In this document: positions 18,322 through 26,664 of the stretch, one piece after another
Position numbering within the stretch: position 1 is the first letter of the stretch
Layout of the letters: each line of letters opens with the position of its first letter
DNA from: an uncultured Collinsella sp.
GTDB lineage: Bacteria > Actinomycetota > Coriobacteriia > Coriobacteriales > Coriobacteriaceae
Reading direction: 5' to 3'
Assembly: GCA_900541205.1 (NCBI GenBank)
Contig: UQIV01000015.1
Span: forward strand, 1 to 61,958
DNA: 61,958 bases
Position numbers and translations under genes: made by a program
Notes under the pieces: generated by a model
What the model was told of the DNA's origin: nothing
What the model saw: only the letters and a program-made list of their open reading frames with translations
Database searches by the model: none

Positions 18322-18371
18322 ATCGGCCTCCAAGGAAATGAGCTCAATCGTACTGGAACAAGCCAGCGCGA

Positions 18372-19709
18372 TTAGGAGTTCGCCAGGTAGTGCTTGATCT
18401 CCCACTCGGTGATCGTGGACTCAAACTTATGCCATTCGTCGCGCTTCTTTTTGAGGAAGAAGCTGTGGATGTGCTCGCCGAGGGCATCCTTCATAAACTG
18501 CGAGCCCTCAAAGACGTCGAGCGCCTCTTTGAGCGAGCGCGGCAGCGGCGTGTAGCCGGCCTCGACCATCTGACGGTCGGTGAGCTTGAGCGTCTCGGCC
18601 GTGGCCTCGGGCGGGAGCTCCAGCTTGCGCTCGATGCCGTCCAGACCAGCCGCCAGCGTGACGGCGTTGACCAGGTACGGATTGGCCATGGGATCGGGAC
18701 TGCGCAGCTCGATGCGCGTGGACAGCTGCTTGCCGGGCTTGTAGACCGGAATGCGGACCATACTCGCGCGGTTACGCAGGCCCCACGTGGCGTACTGCGG
18801 CACGGAGTCGCCGCCCGTGGTAATGCGCTTGTACGAGTTGACCGTGGGGTTGGTGATGGCGCTGATCTCGCGCGCGTGCGCCAGGATGCCGGCCATGTAG
18901 TGCTTGGCGATATCGGAGAGGTGGTACTTCTCGTCGTCCTCGCCCCAAAAGACGTTGTTGCCGTCGTGGTCGAATAGCGACTGGCACAGGAACATAGCGC
19001 TGCCGTCCTCGCCCGCCAACGGCTTGGGCATAAAGGAGGCGTGGCAACCGCTCTCGTAAGCCTGCTGCTTAATGATGAGCTTGGCCGTGGTGATGGCGTC
19101 GGACATGCTCAGGGCCTCGGCGTGGCGCAGGCTCATGCCATGCTGCGAGCGGCCGGCGGCGTGGAAGGTGTACTCCACGGGCACGGACATCTTCTCGAGC
19201 GTGAGGACCGTGTTGCGGCGCAGGTCGCGAGCGGCATCGCTCACCGAAAGATCGAAGTAGCCCACGTTGTCGAGCGGCTCGGGCGTGTGCTCGTCGGGAA
19301 AGTAGTAATACTCCAGCTCGGCACCCACGTTGAGCAGATAACCGGCCTTCTCGGCCTTATAGAACATGCGGCGCAGGGCGTCGCGCGGGTCGCCGGCAAA
19401 CGGCTTGCGATCGGGAGTGCACACGTCGCAGAACACGCGGGCGACGCCGTTGTGGCTCGGGCGCCACGGCAGAATCTGGAAGGTAGAAGCATCGGGGAAC
19501 GCCAGCATGTCGGCTTCCTCGGGCGTGGCAAAGCCCTCGATGGCAGAGCCGTCAAAGCCAATACCCTCCTCAAAAGCGACCTCGAGGTCCTCGGGGCTAA
19601 TGGCAAAGTTCTTGAGGCGGCCGAGAATGTCGACAAACCACAGACGCACAAAGCGGATGTCACGCTGCTCTACGGAACGGAGTACGTAATCGATGTTCTG
19701 CTGGTTCAT
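18372..19709 (-). CDS. glnA: Glutamine synthetase, type I
   Basis: This 445-aa enzyme condenses ammonia and glutamate to glutamine with ATP. Visible family segments are GFDGSAIEGF (~57-66), GAELEYYYF, AGRSQHGMSLRHAEA, the loop containing NPTVNSYKRI (~300) and RIPVYKP. The length matches the short GSI-alpha type, which is feedback-inhibited and is not adenylylated like the ~470-aa GSI-beta. AAAGGGG precedes the start. The downstream regulator is probably co-transcribed. Confidence 0.96.
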   Translation of the reverse strand: MNQQNIDYVLRSVEQRDIRFVRLWFVDILGRLKNFAISPEDLEVAFEEGIGFDGSAIEGFATPEEADMLAFPDASTFQILPWRPSHNGVARVFCDVCTPDRKPFAGDPRDALRRMFYKAEKAGYLLNVGAELEYYYFPDEHTPEPLDNVGYFDLSVSDAARDLRRNTVLTLEKMSVPVEYTFHAAGRSQHGMSLRHAEALSMSDAITTAKLIIKQQAYESGCHASFMPKPLAGEDGSAMFLCQSLFDHDGNNVFWGEDDEKYHLSDIAKHYMAGILAHAREISAITNPTVNSYKRITTGGDSVPQYATWGLRNRASMVRIPVYKPGKQLSTRIELRSPDPMANPYLVNAVTLAAGLDGIERKLELPPEATAETLKLTDRQMVEAGYTPLPRSLKEALDVFEGSQFMKDALGEHIHSFFLKKKRDEWHKFESTITEWEIKHYLANS

Positions 19710-19843
19710 GTCGCTCCCCTTTCTTTCGGGCGGGTTTCGACTGGTCTATATCGCAGATACTATCGCAGAAAAATGTTTCCGCAGGGTTAAAGCGTATCAA
19801 GCGCTCAAAAAACGTGTGCGAACAGGCAGTTGCGAACGAGCGG

Positions 19844-20215
19844 TTAGCGTTCGGATTCGGAGACAATTTGTCTACAGGCTCGTTCCAGCGCAGGGAACTC
19901 CATCGTCACTGCATCCCAAACAACCGAGCGGTCGACATTGCCGTAATCATGCGCAAGATAATTTCTCATGCCGATAATTCCACGCCATTCAATTTCGGGA
20001 TGAAGCCGCTGCGAGCGTTCCGACAATTTGCCCGCTTCTTCCGTCACCCTAAGCGCACACATCAAAAGGGAGTCCGCCAACGCCCTCGTCCGCACGTCAT
20101 TCGCATGCAGAAACTGGTCCTCGGTGATATCAAAAGCCTTGATGCGCTCGTTCGTTTCGGAGATGGCCTCCAAAACCTCTTGGGCGCGAAGGCTGTCTGA
20201 CTTACGCGCGATCAT
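19844..20215 (-). CDS. hepT: HepT-like HEPN toxin
   Basis: This 123-aa all-helical protein belongs to the HEPN/HepT (DUF86) family of ribonuclease toxins. The catalytic motif RX4HXY is present as RNYLAHDY near residues 83-90. In studied systems this Tyr is the residue AMPylated by MntA to silence the toxin. The gene overlaps the 3' end of the nucleotidyltransferase antitoxin gene by 14 bp, and its ribosome site (AAGGAG) lies inside that gene. Confidence 0.9.
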   Translation of the reverse strand: MIARKSDSLRAQEVLEAISETNERIKAFDITEDQFLHANDVRTRALADSLLMCALRVTEEAGKLSERSQRLHPEIEWRGIIGMRNYLAHDYGNVDRSVVWDAVTMEFPALERACRQIVSESER

Positions 20216-20696
20216 AAAGGATCACTCCTTCGCGCTCGATTACCGCGGCAAGTTCGTCATCAAGATGATCACTAGAGACGAGATCAACCTGCCTCCCGGT
20301 TTCTTTGCGCACCGCCTCGCCAAACGCCGACAGCGCAAAAAGACCAAAGCCCTGCTCGCGATCGACTTCGAGACGCAAGTCAATATCACTATCGGCATGC
20401 GCCTCGCCACGGGCATACGAACCAAAAAGAATCACGGTTTTGATGGCGGGAATCGAGCTGGCCGCCTCGCGGACGGCGGACTCAATCTGGGCAGTATCCA
20501 AAATGCCCGTCGCGGCGCTTTCGCTCGCAGAGCTTTTACCAAGTGAAGGAACAAACGGCAGAGAGCGCTCGCGCAGCATCTGCCTCATAAACATATTGAC
20601 CGCAACAGACGAAGTCATGCCAAGCTCTTCGCACAGTTCGGCAAATGAGTCTTTAATTGACGAGTCCACTCGCACACTCAGCACAGACGCAGCCAT
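20202..20696 (-). CDS. mntA: RHH-like domain fused to MntA nucleotidyltransferase antitoxin
   Basis: This 164-aa antitoxin has two parts. Residues 1-~55 (MAASVLSVRVDSSIKDSFAE..., with GMTSSVAVNMFMRQML) resemble RelB/DinJ-type ribbon-helix-helix antitoxins. Residues ~65-164 are a minimal nucleotidyltransferase with the exact GSX10DXD motif (GSYARG...SDIDL). MntA proteins AMPylate the HepT tyrosine; they usually lack a DNA-binding domain, so the fusion may add operator binding and autoregulation. AGGAGG precedes the start. The gap to the upstream LacI gene is only 33 bp. Confidence 0.88.
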   Translation of the reverse strand: MAASVLSVRVDSSIKDSFAELCEELGMTSSVAVNMFMRQMLRERSLPFVPSLGKSSASESAATGILDTAQIESAVREAASSIPAIKTVILFGSYARGEAHADSDIDLRLEVDREQGFGLFALSAFGEAVRKETGRQVDLVSSDHLDDELAAVIEREGVILYDRA

Positions 20697-20729
20697 GGAT
20701 ACCTCCTGTATGACATTTTCTATATATTA

Positions 20730-21761
20730 TCACACAGGCTGGCGCGAGGTTGATGCGCGGTGTTCGATGTGACCGGGGATCTCGATGCGTTTAGGCGCCA
20801 GCTTCGCGGCCTCGCCCACGGTGGTGGTAACAACGTCGATGCGCTCGGAAAGGCGCTCGACTACGCGCTCGGCAATGGTGAGGGTGTCCTGCGCGGCCGT
20901 GGTCACGCCACCAAAGAGCACATGGTTCCAGGGGTAGTCGTCAAACGTCGCGATCTTGAGCCCCGCCGGCAGCGAGGGTCCCAGCTGCGCTAGCGCCTCG
21001 GCCAGACGCAGGAAAACCAAGCCGTTGACAGCAATGAGGCCGAGCTTTTTACCTGCATAGCCGCGGATGGTCTCGTCCAGGCGGCCGACGCCCGTGGCGC
21101 CCCCGTCGGCCAGGGTGACGACCTCGCCGGCAAGGCCGCGGTGCAAAAGCTCGTCGGTAAAGGCCTCGGCGCGCTTGCGACGCACGGGGCTGTCGTCGCT
21201 TGCCTCGGTGAGCAGGCACAGGCGCTCGCTGCCAGCGGCGGTCAAGGCGTCTACCAGGCCGGCGACCAGCTCACGGTTGTTAGATGTCACCAGATCGACA
21301 CCGCCGTCGGCAACGTCGCGGTCGAGCAGCACAACGGGCAGACGTCCCGCTGCCGCGGCGATCGCCTCGTCATTGCCTCCGCAGGTGTTGACGACCAGGC
21401 CGTCCACGCCGGCATCGATAAGTCTGGTGAGCGACTCCGCTTCCTTAGCGGAGTCGTTACCACTAATGGCCGTCATGAGCGAGCAGCCGCGCGCAGCGGC
21501 GCTGGCGGAAAGTCCTTCGAGCATGGCGCTCGAGAACGGGTTGGCGATGTCGGCCAGGATCACGCCGATGAGGTTGGTGCGTGAGCTGCGCAGATTGCGT
21601 GCGGCGGCACGTGGGCGATAGCCGGTGCGCTCGATAACCGCTGCGATGCGAGCACGGGTTTCCTCGGTCATCTGCCCGGGGCGGTTATTGAGATAGCGCG
21701 AAACCGTGGCCGGACTCACGCCCGCCTCGGCGGCAATGTCCTTGATTCTCATCTGCGCCAT
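20730..21761 (-). CDS. LacI-family regulator, probable KDG/aldonate control
   Basis: This 343-aa repressor has a LacI helix-turn-helix and hinge (MRIKDIAAEAGVSPATVSRYLNNRPG...AARNLRSSRTNLIG) and a periplasmic-binding-protein-like sensor domain. It is divergent from kdgK across 235 bp holding two CGAAACCGATTTCG-type operators. The same operator recurs upstream of the YczE-like gene and of the HIT-gntP pair, defining a likely local regulon. The start at 21761 has GGGG upstream. The ligand is probably KDG, KDPG or a related sugar acid, which is an inference. Confidence 0.85.
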   Translation of the reverse strand: MAQMRIKDIAAEAGVSPATVSRYLNNRPGQMTEETRARIAAVIERTGYRPRAAARNLRSSRTNLIGVILADIANPFSSAMLEGLSASAAARGCSLMTAISGNDSAKEAESLTRLIDAGVDGLVVNTCGGNDEAIAAAAGRLPVVLLDRDVADGGVDLVTSNNRELVAGLVDALTAAGSERLCLLTEASDDSPVRRKRAEAFTDELLHRGLAGEVVTLADGGATGVGRLDETIRGYAGKKLGLIAVNGLVFLRLAEALAQLGPSLPAGLKIATFDDYPWNHVLFGGVTTAAQDTLTIAERVVERLSERIDVVTTTVGEAAKLAPKRIEIPGHIEHRASTSRQPV

Positions 21762-21826
21762 GGCGCACCCCGTTTCCCAATTGTCAGCAGTCTGAGCCAT
21801 TTTAGGCATTTTTTTAAAAGTCTCGC

Positions 21827-21892
21827 TTGCAAAACGCTGTAGGTGAGTATACTACAACTCGAAACGAAACCGATTTCGTAAACCGATTTCGG
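21827..21892 (+). promoter_or_regulatory. kdgK promoter and LacI-type operators
   Basis: TTGCAA (21827-21832) and TATACT (21848-21853), 15 bp apart, are followed by the palindromic operator CGAAACCGATTTCG at 21865-21878 and a second, weaker AAACCGATTTCGG (21880-21892). An identically spaced TTGCAA-N15-TATACT plus operator occurs at 27295-27345. The operators lie at or just after the expected start of transcription, suiting repression. Confidence 0.75.
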
Positions 21893-21895
21893 CAA

Positions 21896-21953
21896 GCGTT
21901 GGCGCGGAGGTGCAAAGATGTACCCTACCGTCTTGGCACCTCCGCGCCAACGC
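21896..21953 (+). ncRNA. Candidate leader hairpin motif, copy 1 (kdgK)
   Basis: 18-nt arms (21896-21913 and 21936-21953) pair perfectly around a 22-nt loop. Inside the loop AAGA pairs with TCTT and the apex carries ACCCTAC. The copy at 27350-27407 has the same 18/22/18 geometry and a nearly identical loop, but an unrelated stem sequence that still pairs. That pattern shows selection for structure. It lies in the kdgK 5' leader, just past the operators. Confidence 0.7.
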
Positions 21954-21996
21954 CATATCAAAGGTGTACGCACGAGCAAGAAGGAGCTGCGCGACC

Positions 21997-23031
21997 ATGG
22001 GTAAAACGGTTCTTACCTTCGGCGAGATCATGATGAGGCTCTCGCCCAAAGATCATCTGCGCATTGAGCAGGCAACCGAGTTTGACGTCCGCTACGGTGG
22101 CGCCGAGGCCAACACCGCTCTTTCCCTGGCCTACCAAGGCGACAAGGCCGCTTACGTATCCGTTGTCCCGGCCAACCGCCTAGGCGAGTGCGCGCTGCGC
22201 TCGCTGAAGGCCTACGGCGTCGACACAACGCGCGTCGTGCGTCAGGGCGACCGTCTTGGCTCCTATGTGTTTGAGGTCGGCGCCTCGCAGCGCGGCAACG
22301 GCTGCGTCTACGACCGCAAGTTCTCTGCCATCAACATGGCCAAACGCGACGTCTTTGACTGGGACGAGATCCTCAAGGGCATCGATGTCTTCTATTTCTC
22401 CGGCGTGACCCCCGCCGTCTCCGATGAGATGGCCGCCGCCTGCAAGGAGGCACTCGCCGCCTGCCGCGCCAAGGGCATCACCACCGTGTGCGACGTGAAC
22501 TATCGCGGCAAGATGTGGTCGCCCGAGAAGTCGCAGGCCACCATGAAGGAACTCCTGCCGCTCGTCGACATCTGCATCGCCAACGACGAGGATGCGCCCG
22601 CCGGCCTCGGCATGACCTGCGTCTCTGGTTCCCTTGCCCATGGCATCGAGGAGCGCGACACCTACGTCGAGATGGCCCGTCAGATCTGCGCCGAGTACGG
22701 CTGCAAAAAGGTCGCCTCGGTCGTCCGCAACATCTCCTGCGTCGAGCGCTCCATCTGGATGGGCATGCTCTTTGAGGCCGAGAGCGGCGAGCACTGGTTC
22801 TCCCCTGCTCACGACGTGCACGTACTCGAGGGCGTTGCCGCCGGCGACGCTTTCAACGCCGGCCTCGTCCATGCCCTCATCAACGACTTTGACCCGCAGG
22901 ACGCTGTCAACTACGCGATTGCAGCCTCGATCCTCAAGCTCACTATCAAGGGCGATTCAAACTTGGTGACCGCAGACGAGATCGCAGCCGCGGCATCCGC
23001 CGCCGACGGTGGCACCCGCGTCGCGCGCTAA
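21997..23031 (+). CDS. kdgK: 2-keto-3-deoxygluconate kinase
   Basis: This 344-aa PfkB-family sugar kinase phosphorylates KDG to KDPG, the shared step after hexuronate and aldonate dehydration. The first PfkB region includes YGGAEANTALSLA (~31-43). The catalytic signature is VAAGDAFNAG near 280, with Asp as base. AAGGAG lies before the ATG at 21997. It is followed after 253 bp by eda, which uses its product. Expression is probably governed by the divergent LacI protein and by the leader hairpin. Confidence 0.9.
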   Translation: MGKTVLTFGEIMMRLSPKDHLRIEQATEFDVRYGGAEANTALSLAYQGDKAAYVSVVPANRLGECALRSLKAYGVDTTRVVRQGDRLGSYVFEVGASQRGNGCVYDRKFSAINMAKRDVFDWDEILKGIDVFYFSGVTPAVSDEMAAACKEALAACRAKGITTVCDVNYRGKMWSPEKSQATMKELLPLVDICIANDEDAPAGLGMTCVSGSLAHGIEERDTYVEMARQICAEYGCKKVASVVRNISCVERSIWMGMLFEAESGEHWFSPAHDVHVLEGVAAGDAFNAGLVHALINDFDPQDAVNYAIAASILKLTIKGDSNLVTADEIAAAASAADGGTRVAR

Positions 23032-23046
23032 TCCGTCTCCATTCCG

Positions 23047-23085
23047 CGGGCCGCAGCTTTCCAATCCCATACCCCTGCGGCCCGC
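23047..23085 (+). terminator. Hairpin after kdgK
   Basis: GCGGGCCGCAG...CTGCGGCCCGC is an 11-bp GC stem directly past the kdgK stop. The following bases lack a T-run, so it may be an RNA-stabilising or attenuating hairpin between kdgK and eda rather than a full terminator. Confidence 0.6.
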
Positions 23086-23103
23086 TCCCCGATTCCTCCG
23101 GTC

Positions 23104-23236
23104 GGGCAAAACCACCAGTCCCATTCCGGTTTTGCCTGGCATTCCCTACATGACTGGTCGAGCAGCTGGTTTTGGAATTGCTTGAACCCCAAGCAGTGCC
23201 TCCGATAACCAATCCAAAATCGGCTCCTGACCAGCA
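23104..23236 (+). ncRNA. Candidate cis-regulatory RNA, copy 1 (upstream of eda)
   Basis: Ordered parts are a hairpin GGCAAAACC/GGTTTTGCC with the loop ACCAGTCCCATTCC (23114-23127); CATTCCCTACA; GACTGGTC (23152-23159); the stem TGCTTG/CAAGCA (23179-23195); the invariant AGCAGTGCCTCCGATAACC (23192-23210); and GACCAGC (23229-23235). GACTGGTC can pair either with the 5' loop (ACCAGTC, pseudoknot) or with GACCAGC. The same order, loops and alternative pairing recur at 27425-27559. It ends about 50 bp before eda. Confidence 0.65.
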
Positions 23237-23284
23237 TATTTGGCAATCACGCGCCCATGCGCGCCATACATCGAAAGGAACATT

Positions 23285-23926
23285 ATGTTCGATCAGTTCT
23301 ACACCACGCTTGAGTCCCTGGGCATCGTGCCGGTCGTCGTGCTCGACAAGGTCGAGGACGCCGCTCCGCTCGCCCACGCCCTTATGGCAGCTGGCATGAA
23401 GTCCGCCGAGGTCACCTTCCGCACCGCCTGCGCCGCCGAGTGCATCGCCGCTATGGCCGAGGCCGAGCCCGAGATGTGCGTTGGCGCCGGCACTGTCCTG
23501 ACCGTCGAGCAGGTTGAGCAGGCCCGCGCAGCCGGTGCCAAGTTCATCGTCTCCCCGGGTTACAACGAGGACGTTGTGAAGCACTGCATCGACATCGACC
23601 TGCCTGTCCTTCCCGGCACCGTAACCCCCTCCGAGGTCACCGCAGCCGAGAACCTGGGCCTCAAGGTCACCAAGTTCTTCCCCGCGTCCCAGTATGGCGG
23701 CTTGAACACCATCAAGGCCCTCGCCGCTCCGTTTGTCGGTCACCGCTTTATGCCTACCGGCGGCGTGAGCACCGCCAACGTCGAGGAGTACCTGAGCTCC
23801 TCTGCCATCATCGCCTGCGGTGGCACCTGGATGGTCAAGCCGGCCCTGTTTGCCGATGGCGACTTCTCCAAGGTCGAGCAGATTGCCCGCGAGGCCATGG
23901 ACGTCGTCAAGAAGGTCCGCGGCTAG
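23285..23926 (+). CDS. eda: KDPG/KHG aldolase
   Basis: This 213-aa class I aldolase splits 2-keto-3-deoxy-6-phosphogluconate into pyruvate and glyceraldehyde 3-phosphate. The family sequence includes SAEVTFRTACA, GAGTVLT, PGTVTPSEVTAA and GLKVTKFFPAS, whose Lys forms the Schiff base. AAAGGA precedes the ATG. It follows kdgK and is preceded by a candidate structured RNA, so it may be controlled separately from kdgK. A strong terminator follows. Confidence 0.94.
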   Translation: MFDQFYTTLESLGIVPVVVLDKVEDAAPLAHALMAAGMKSAEVTFRTACAAECIAAMAEAEPEMCVGAGTVLTVEQVEQARAAGAKFIVSPGYNEDVVKHCIDIDLPVLPGTVTPSEVTAAENLGLKVTKFFPASQYGGLNTIKALAAPFVGHRFMPTGGVSTANVEEYLSSSAIIACGGTWMVKPALFADGDFSKVEQIAREAMDVVKKVRG

Positions 23927-23943
23927 GTTTAGCTCTCTATCGT

Positions 23944-23981
23944 GAAAGGGGGCGTGCCCTAGACCTCGCCCCCTTTCTTTT
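23944..23981 (+). terminator. eda terminator
   Basis: GAAAGGGGGCG / CGCCCCCTTTC with TTTT directly after forms a textbook intrinsic terminator 18 bp past eda. Confidence 0.92.
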
Positions 23982-24082
23982 AAAGCGGCTCGGAAGCGCG
24001 CCGTTTCCGTCACGAACAAGAACCAAAACCGTCTTGTATGCTGATAGAACGTGACGGAAGCGACACGCCCCCGAGCCGCTTT
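23982..24082. repeat. Three-tier nested palindrome
   Basis: AAAGCGGCTCGG (23982) pairs with CCGAGCCGCTTT (24071). Inside it TTCCGTCACG pairs with CGTGACGGAA (24050-24059), and inside that ACAAGA (24016-24021) pairs with TCTTGT (24032-24037). No coding capacity is seen. It resembles the other nested palindromes of this window in form, not sequence. Confidence 0.65.
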
Positions 24083-24144
24083 GCCTACTCGGCTGGCAGT
24101 CGCGCTCAACTAAGACACTTCGACAAAAGCCGAACCATCAAAAC

Positions 24145-24215
24145 AGCTGCGGCGCCGTCTGGAGAAATGGACCCTTGCTTCCGGTCTTTTCCTCCAAGCG
24201 GCGCCGCAGCTTTTT
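24145..24215 (+). terminator. Terminator-like long hairpin
   Basis: AGCTGCGGCGCCG (24145-24157) and CGGCGCCGCAGCT (24199-24211) are perfect 13-bp arms followed by a T-run. The 41-nt middle carries a further TGGAG/CTCCA pairing. No gene ends here on the plus strand, so it either backs up the eda terminator or ends an unseen transcript. Confidence 0.65.
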
Positions 24216-24236
24216 CGTGCCCCGATGTGCCCCGTC

Positions 24237-24318
24237 ACTTGCGGTGGAATACGGACTGCCTACACCATCAGAGCCGCAAAACAATCCCTATTTCACCGCA
24301 ACTAAATAAAGGGACAAA
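24237..24318. repeat. Family C palindrome, copy 1
   Basis: ACTTGCGGTGGAATACGGA...TCCCTATTTCACCGCAACT is a degenerate copy of the long palindrome at 25067-25161. It ends just before the GntR stop codon. Confidence 0.75.
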
Positions 24319-25008
24319 TTAGATGGCCGAGTCTTTGGACAGCTCAAAATAGTCGGGATGCAAGGCGATAACCGGACCTTGCTCTTCGGGCATCAGGTGC
24401 AGGTGTGTCTCTGCCAGATAGCTCGCCGCATCGGTATCGCCCCTCTTAATGGCCTCGAGAATCCGGCGATGCTGCCGACGAATCGGCTCCCAATCCAGAT
24501 CCTGCGACACCATACGCAACCAGTTGTATCGCTCAAAATGCGTGTTGATGCTCTTCATCCAATCCCACAACATGTGACGACCGGCAATCTCAAAACACGT
24601 CTCATGGAACAGGTTGTCCAGGTCAAAGAAACGACGCGTTTCGCTATGGTCGAGCGACTCGGACTCGGCAAGGATCTGCTCAATCCGCTGCTTTTGCTCG
24701 GGCGAGGCGGCCGAACAGCATTTAATGAGCACGCTTCTCTCGAGTTTCTCACGCAAGAAACAGGCGTTCTCGGCGCGCTCCATGCTGATTTTTGAGACAT
24801 AGGTGCCGCTTTTGGGACGCGTTTCCACCAGCTCCTGCTCACGCAGGCGCACAAAGGACTCGCGAATGGGCGTGCGTCCGATTCCCGTCTCCTTTTCCAG
24901 ACCAATCGCCGAAAGGCGCGTGCCGGGCTTGAGCTCGGCATAGATGATCTTGGACCGCAATGCGTTGTACGCCTGGTCTTGCAGGCTCTGATAATGCTGC
25001 TGTTCCAT
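24319..25008 (-). CDS. GntR-family regulator (FCD subfamily)
   Basis: This 229-aa regulator has an N-terminal GntR winged helix (AYNALRSKIIYAELKPGTRL...GIGRTPIRESFVRLREQELVETRPKSGTYV) and a helical FCD effector domain (~85-215). FCD proteins often bind sugar acids through a metal. The start at 25008 follows GAGGG; an upstream in-frame ATG would read through the family C palindrome and is rejected. It precedes a GntP permease on the same strand but is separated from it by a terminator. Family C copies flank both ends. Confidence 0.85.
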   Translation of the reverse strand: MEQQHYQSLQDQAYNALRSKIIYAELKPGTRLSAIGLEKETGIGRTPIRESFVRLREQELVETRPKSGTYVSKISMERAENACFLREKLERSVLIKCCSAASPEQKQRIEQILAESESLDHSETRRFFDLDNLFHETCFEIAGRHMLWDWMKSINTHFERYNWLRMVSQDLDWEPIRRQHRRILEAIKRGDTDAASYLAETHLHLMPEEQGPVIALHPDYFELSKDSAI

Positions 25009-25066
25009 AAAGCCCTCGGATGAAGCCTCGGTTAATCGAATACCACCATGCAATACTATCGCATCC

Positions 25067-25161
25067 CCCGTCCCCCCATAAGTTGCGGTGGAATAGTTCC
25101 TGCTCAAAGCCTTCAGCAGCAAAAACAGGAACTATTCCACCGCAACTTATGGGGGGACGGG
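25067..25161. repeat. Family C palindrome, copy 2 (36-bp perfect arms)
   Basis: The arms at 25067-25102 and 25126-25161 are perfectly complementary over 36 bp, with a 23-nt loop. They contain the family core AGTTGCGGTGGAATA. It lies about 60 bp upstream of the GntR start. Confidence 0.93.
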
Positions 25162-25189
25162 TGCGACATGCCGTTGGTATAAAAAGCAA

Positions 25190-25230
25190 AGGCCCGCGGA
25201 CAGTTTGATAGGCAACTGTCCGCGGGCTTG
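25190..25230 (-). terminator. gntP (first copy) terminator
   Basis: GCCCGCGGACAGTT...AACTGTCCGCGGGC is a 14-bp stem, followed on the minus strand by CTTTGCTTTTTA. It lies 33 bp past the gntP stop. Confidence 0.9.
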
Positions 25231-25263
25231 CGGTGAGACACGCTTGTCTTATGCGTTTCTCGC

Positions 25264-26598
25264 CTAGATAAACAGGCTCAGGATTAGAACCATGATGAGG
25301 CCGACAACGGAGTTGACGAGCTCCAACAGGCCCCATGTCTTATAGGTATCCTTCATCGACAGGCCAAACGACTGCTGGAACAGCAGGTAGCCGCCGTCAT
25401 ACATAGGCGTGATGGTATTGGATGCGCAGGCGCAGACCAGTACTGCAAGCACCGGGTTGATGCCAAACTGCGTAACCATAGGTGCCACGACGCCGGCGGC
25501 GGTGATGGCCGAGACGGTGCCCTGGCCGGTGAGCAGGCGCAGGACCACCGTGATCACCCAAGCCAAAATCAGCGGCGACACCGGCATGAGGCTCACCATG
25601 TCGGCAAGCGTCGCGCCAACGCCAGAAGTAATGATGACCTGCTTCATGATGCCGCCGGCACCGATAACGAGCAGCACGTTCGCGACGCCCTTGATAGCAT
25701 CGGACATAGAGCTAGAGATCTCTCCGCCATCCATGCCGCGCGTATAACCATACGCAACCATGGCAAGAATCATCGTGATGAGCATAGTGATATCTGCGCT
25801 ACCGATGCAGCTGGCGAGATCGTATGCAAAGCAACCCTCGCCCACCGTGTTCTTGATAATCGAAGCCCCAATCATGATGATTGCCGGGAACAGCGGCACC
25901 AGAATGGAAAGCCAGAACGGCGGAAGCTCGTCCGCGGGCCTGCGCTCCGCCGGCTTCATAACATTGCCAAGCGGCATGTCATCGAGACCGGGGATGAAAT
26001 GGCACAGCAAAAGACCAGAGCAGATAAGTGTCGGAATCGTGACGATCAGACCAAAGATGTAGACCGGCGGAACCTCGGCACCAAAGGCACTCACCAGCGC
26101 CATAGGACCAGGCTGCGGCGGAAAAAGAGAATGGCCCATCGTGGTACCAGAAACAGCCGGGATAATCAGGCGCATATAGGGGATGTCGGCCTCTTTGGCG
26201 ATGCTGATAACGAGCGGCGTAACGATAAGGAACGCCACCTCGTAGAACATGCTCATACCAAAGATAACGCCGATGATCAGAAGCGCAACAGGCAGCAGCT
26301 TAATACCGAGCTTGTCAACGATAGTGTCGGCAATCTGCTGCGAGGCACCCGAATCGGTCATCAGTTTTCCGATGGCTGCGCCAAAGATAATGATCAGCGC
26401 AAGCGACTTAAGCGTTCCGCCCAGTCCATCTTCCATGGTGGTGACAAGGTCGCCCACAGAGATGCCGTCGGCAAGGGCGATAAAAATGGCGGAAAGAATA
26501 AGCGCAATGATGCTGTTGATTTTAAACTTAACGATCATGGCGACCAGCAGGACTACGCCCACCAGCACCCAAAGGAGTGAAACAACTCCTGCATTCAT
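25264..26598 (-). CDS. gntP: GntP-family sugar-acid permease
   Basis: This 444-aa inner-membrane protein with about twelve to fourteen hydrophobic segments belongs to the gluconate:H+ symporter family. The conserved VSGTTMGHSLFPPQPGP is present near 155-172, and HFIPGLDD follows. Substrate could be gluconate or another aldonate, hexuronate or KDG. The start at 26598 follows AAAGGAG. It lies 66 bp downstream of the HIT gene on the same strand and may be co-transcribed with it under a LacI-type operator at 27197-27230. Confidence 0.88.
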   Translation of the reverse strand: MNAGVVSLLWVLVGVVLLVAMIVKFKINSIIALILSAIFIALADGISVGDLVTTMEDGLGGTLKSLALIIIFGAAIGKLMTDSGASQQIADTIVDKLGIKLLPVALLIIGVIFGMSMFYEVAFLIVTPLVISIAKEADIPYMRLIIPAVSGTTMGHSLFPPQPGPMALVSAFGAEVPPVYIFGLIVTIPTLICSGLLLCHFIPGLDDMPLGNVMKPAERRPADELPPFWLSILVPLFPAIIMIGASIIKNTVGEGCFAYDLASCIGSADITMLITMILAMVAYGYTRGMDGGEISSSMSDAIKGVANVLLVIGAGGIMKQVIITSGVGATLADMVSLMPVSPLILAWVITVVLRLLTGQGTVSAITAAGVVAPMVTQFGINPVLAVLVCACASNTITPMYDGGYLLFQQSFGLSMKDTYKTWGLLELVNSVVGLIMVLILSLFI

Positions 26599-26664
26599 AG
26601 ATAAGCTCCTTTTAACTGGCAATGAAGCCAAGTGCTTCTATTCGAAATAGCAGCTTTTACTCGC

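Noticed and set aside
25009..25122. Longer N-terminus for the GntR regulator
   Set aside because: It would be translated from the family C palindrome and lacks a ribosome site; GAGGG precedes the start at 25008.
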